Positions 62,676-64,000 of a stretch of 64,000 nt of DNA are shown one piece after another. Within the stretch, counting starts at the first letter, position 1. Each line of letters starts with the position of its first letter. Below the pieces are notes generated by a model. It was not told the origin of the DNA. It saw only the letters and a list, made by a program, of their open reading frames with translations, and ran no database searches. This stretch comes from Rhizobium sp. EC-SD404 (lineage in GTDB: Bacteria; Pseudomonadota; Alphaproteobacteria; Rhizobiales; Rhizobiaceae): contig NZ_LR701459.1 of assembly GCF_902498825.1 (NCBI RefSeq), forward strand, positions 1,718,414 to 1,782,413, in the 5' to 3' direction. A program made the translations under genes and the position numbers.

Positions 62676-64000
62676 ATGACAGTAGAAATTATTGGCCGCG
62701 CTTGTGTCGTTCCTGGAGCGGGCAACCCGGAAGAGCTGTTCGATCTTCTCAAAAATCGGCGCTGCACGGTGACAGAGATTCCGCAGGACCGGTGGGATCA
62801 TGCACGCTATTGGCATCCGCAGATCGGAACGCCCGGCAAGACTTACACATTCGCAGCCGGTGTGATCGGCGACCTGTATGCGTTCGACGCCAACGTCTTC
62901 GGCATGTCGCAGCGCGAGGCGATGCATCTCGATCCCCAGCAGCGTCTCGTGCTCGAGTTGGCATGGCGCGCTCTGGAAGATGCGAGCATCGACCAGGCGT
63001 CGATCCGCGGAGAGAACATCGGCGTTTATGTCGGCGCTTCGAGCCTCGACCACGCCAATCTTCTGTCCGAAGATCCGGCCGCCGGCGGCCCTTATTTCAT
63101 GAGCGGCAACACGCTCTCGGTTGTTTCCAACCGCGTTTCTCACATCTTTGGCCTGCGTGGTCCTAGCCTTACCGTCGACACGGCCTGCTCGTCCTCTCTC
63201 GTAGCGCTCGACCAGGCGGTAAAGTCGCTGGAAGCCGGCGTTATCGATACCGCCATCGTCGGCGGCGTCAGCATCCTTGCACACCCGTTGCCTTTCGTCG
63301 GCTTTGCCCAAGCGCGCATGTTGTCGCCTGACGGGCTCTGCCGCGCCTATGACGACCGGGGCATCGGCTATGTCCGTGCTGAAGGTGGTGCCGTTTTCGT
63401 GCTGCGTCGCACGGATCGGGCAATCAAGGAGCGCGACCGCAGCTACGCGACGATCGTCGCTTCCGCCACCAATTCCGCTGGCAGGACCAACGGTATCTCG
63501 CTGCCGTCGCGTAATTCCCAGGCCGCGCTGCTGCGTTCGATCTACGGCGAAAACGGCGTCGATGTCGGCCAGCTTGCCTTCGTCGAAGGGCACGGAACCG
63601 GCACCAAGGTCGGCGATCCGGCCGAGTTGTGGTCCATCGGCACGGAAATCGGCCAGAAGCGCAGTGCGCCGCTTCCCGTCGGTTCGATCAAATCGAATAT
63701 CGGCCACACGGAGCCGGCATCCGGCGTTCTTGGCCTCATGAAGGCGGTACTTGCGCTCGAGCACAATTACGTGCCGGCATCGCTGCATTTCGAAGTGCCG
63801 AACGAAAACATCGATTTCGATGCGCTCAACGTCCGCGTGGCGTCCGAACCGATCGAACTGCTGAAGAGCACGCGTCGGCGTTACGCCGGGGTCAATTCCT
63901 TCGGCTTCGGTGGCGCCAACGCCCATATCGTCATCGCCGATCCGGCGAACGATCAGCCGCGTCCGGATGCGGTGCCGGGTAGGGGCGTCTTCGTGGCGTC
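62676..64000 (+). CDS. RkpA-like type I polyketide/fatty-acid synthase, ketosynthase part (cut by window edge)
   Basis: From ATG 62676 the frame is open to the window edge (441 residues seen). It is a complete-looking beta-ketoacyl synthase domain: MTVEIIGRACVVPGAGN, LDPQQRLVLELAWRALEDA, the active-site cysteine in VDTACSSSLVALD, the histidines in VEGHGTGTKVGDP and SNIGHTEPASG, and the end GVNSFGFGGANAHIVI. The order is that of modular type I synthases, so acyltransferase and further domains should follow outside the window. In Sinorhizobium, RkpA is a synthase of this kind needed for K-antigen capsule, probably for its lipid carrier. Context (KpsS, KpsT, RkpH-like SDR) supports this role; a secreted polyketide remains possible. 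Confidence 0.85.
   Translation, partial: MTVEIIGRACVVPGAGNPEELFDLLKNRRCTVTEIPQDRWDHARYWHPQIGTPGKTYTFAAGVIGDLYAFDANVFGMSQREAMHLDPQQRLVLELAWRALEDASIDQASIRGENIGVYVGASSLDHANLLSEDPAAGGPYFMSGNTLSVVSNRVSHIFGLRGPSLTVDTACSSSLVALDQAVKSLEAGVIDTAIVGGVSILAHPLPFVGFAQARMLSPDGLCRAYDDRGIGYVRAEGGAVFVLRRTDRAIKERDRSYATIVASATNSAGRTNGISLPSRNSQAALLRSIYGENGVDVGQLAFVEGHGTGTKVGDPAELWSIGTEIGQKRSAPLPVGSIKSNIGHTEPASGVLGLMKAVLALEHNYVPASLHFEVPNENIDFDALNVRVASEPIELLKSTRRRYAGVNSFGFGGANAHIVIADPANDQPRPDAVPGRGVFVA

Noticed and set aside
1..64000. CRISPR arrays, insertion sequences, prophage genes
   Set aside because: No regularly spaced repeats, transposase, integrase or phage structural genes were seen on either strand.

Overview
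The window is GC-rich chromosomal DNA from an alphaproteobacterium, most likely of the order Hyphomicrobiales (Rhizobiales). The evidence is the type III cellulose operon with BcsN and BcsK, an Atu4866-family protein, and a capsule region whose lipid and export genes resemble the rhizobial rkp genes (RkpA-like synthase, RkpH-like reductase, RkpJ/KpsS-like proteins). I see no insertion sequence, integrase, prophage or CRISPR array. A genus cannot be named safely.

Layout. 1-1749: a DUF983 gene cut by the left edge, divergent from a MocR-type regulator. 1821-10826 (minus): cellulose operon bcsN-bcsA-bcsB-bcsZ-bcsK; the four genes from bcsA to bcsK overlap by 4 bases each. 10989-13103: a LysR regulator divergent from a SnoaL-like/SDR pair. 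13138-21606: an RND efflux operon, an OmpR-type response regulator, a membrane methyltransferase, the sensor kinase and a MipA/OmpV outer-membrane protein. Four copies of a 16-base tandem-repeat box stand before four transcription units here, which makes it look like one local regulon. 21693-25593: a periplasmic aldehyde oxidoreductase operon (paoABC type) whose B and C genes are both frameshifted. 25700-31018: redox genes (aldo-keto reductase, SDR, azoreductase), an Atu4866 protein, a small lipoprotein and two LysR regulators.

31165-41398: a peptide-type ABC transporter operon (solute-binding protein, ArgE-like deacetylase, two permeases, two ATPases, M20 peptidase; minus strand), then a GntR/FCD regulator and a divergent aminotransferase. 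Together they look like uptake and breakdown of an acylated amino acid or small peptide. 41807-43182: a membrane-anchored endonuclease/exonuclease/phosphatase protein and tRNA-Ser(GCU).

43274-64000: a surface polysaccharide (capsule) locus. It has a Wza-like outer-membrane lipoprotein, two divergent KpsS-like proteins, an SDR related to 3-ketosphinganine reductases, an exported protein of unknown function, a two-domain GT2 glycosyltransferase, a second glycosyltransferase, two KpsE-like proteins around one KpsT ATPase (no KpsM in the window), a sulfotransferase-like protein, a methyltransferase, a sulfotransferase, rfbDBCA for dTDP-L-rhamnose, and the start of a large RkpA-like polyketide/fatty-acid synthase at the right edge. 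The likely product is a rhamnose-containing, possibly sulfated and methylated capsule on an unusual lipid made by the synthase and reductase. This is the most interesting system in the window.
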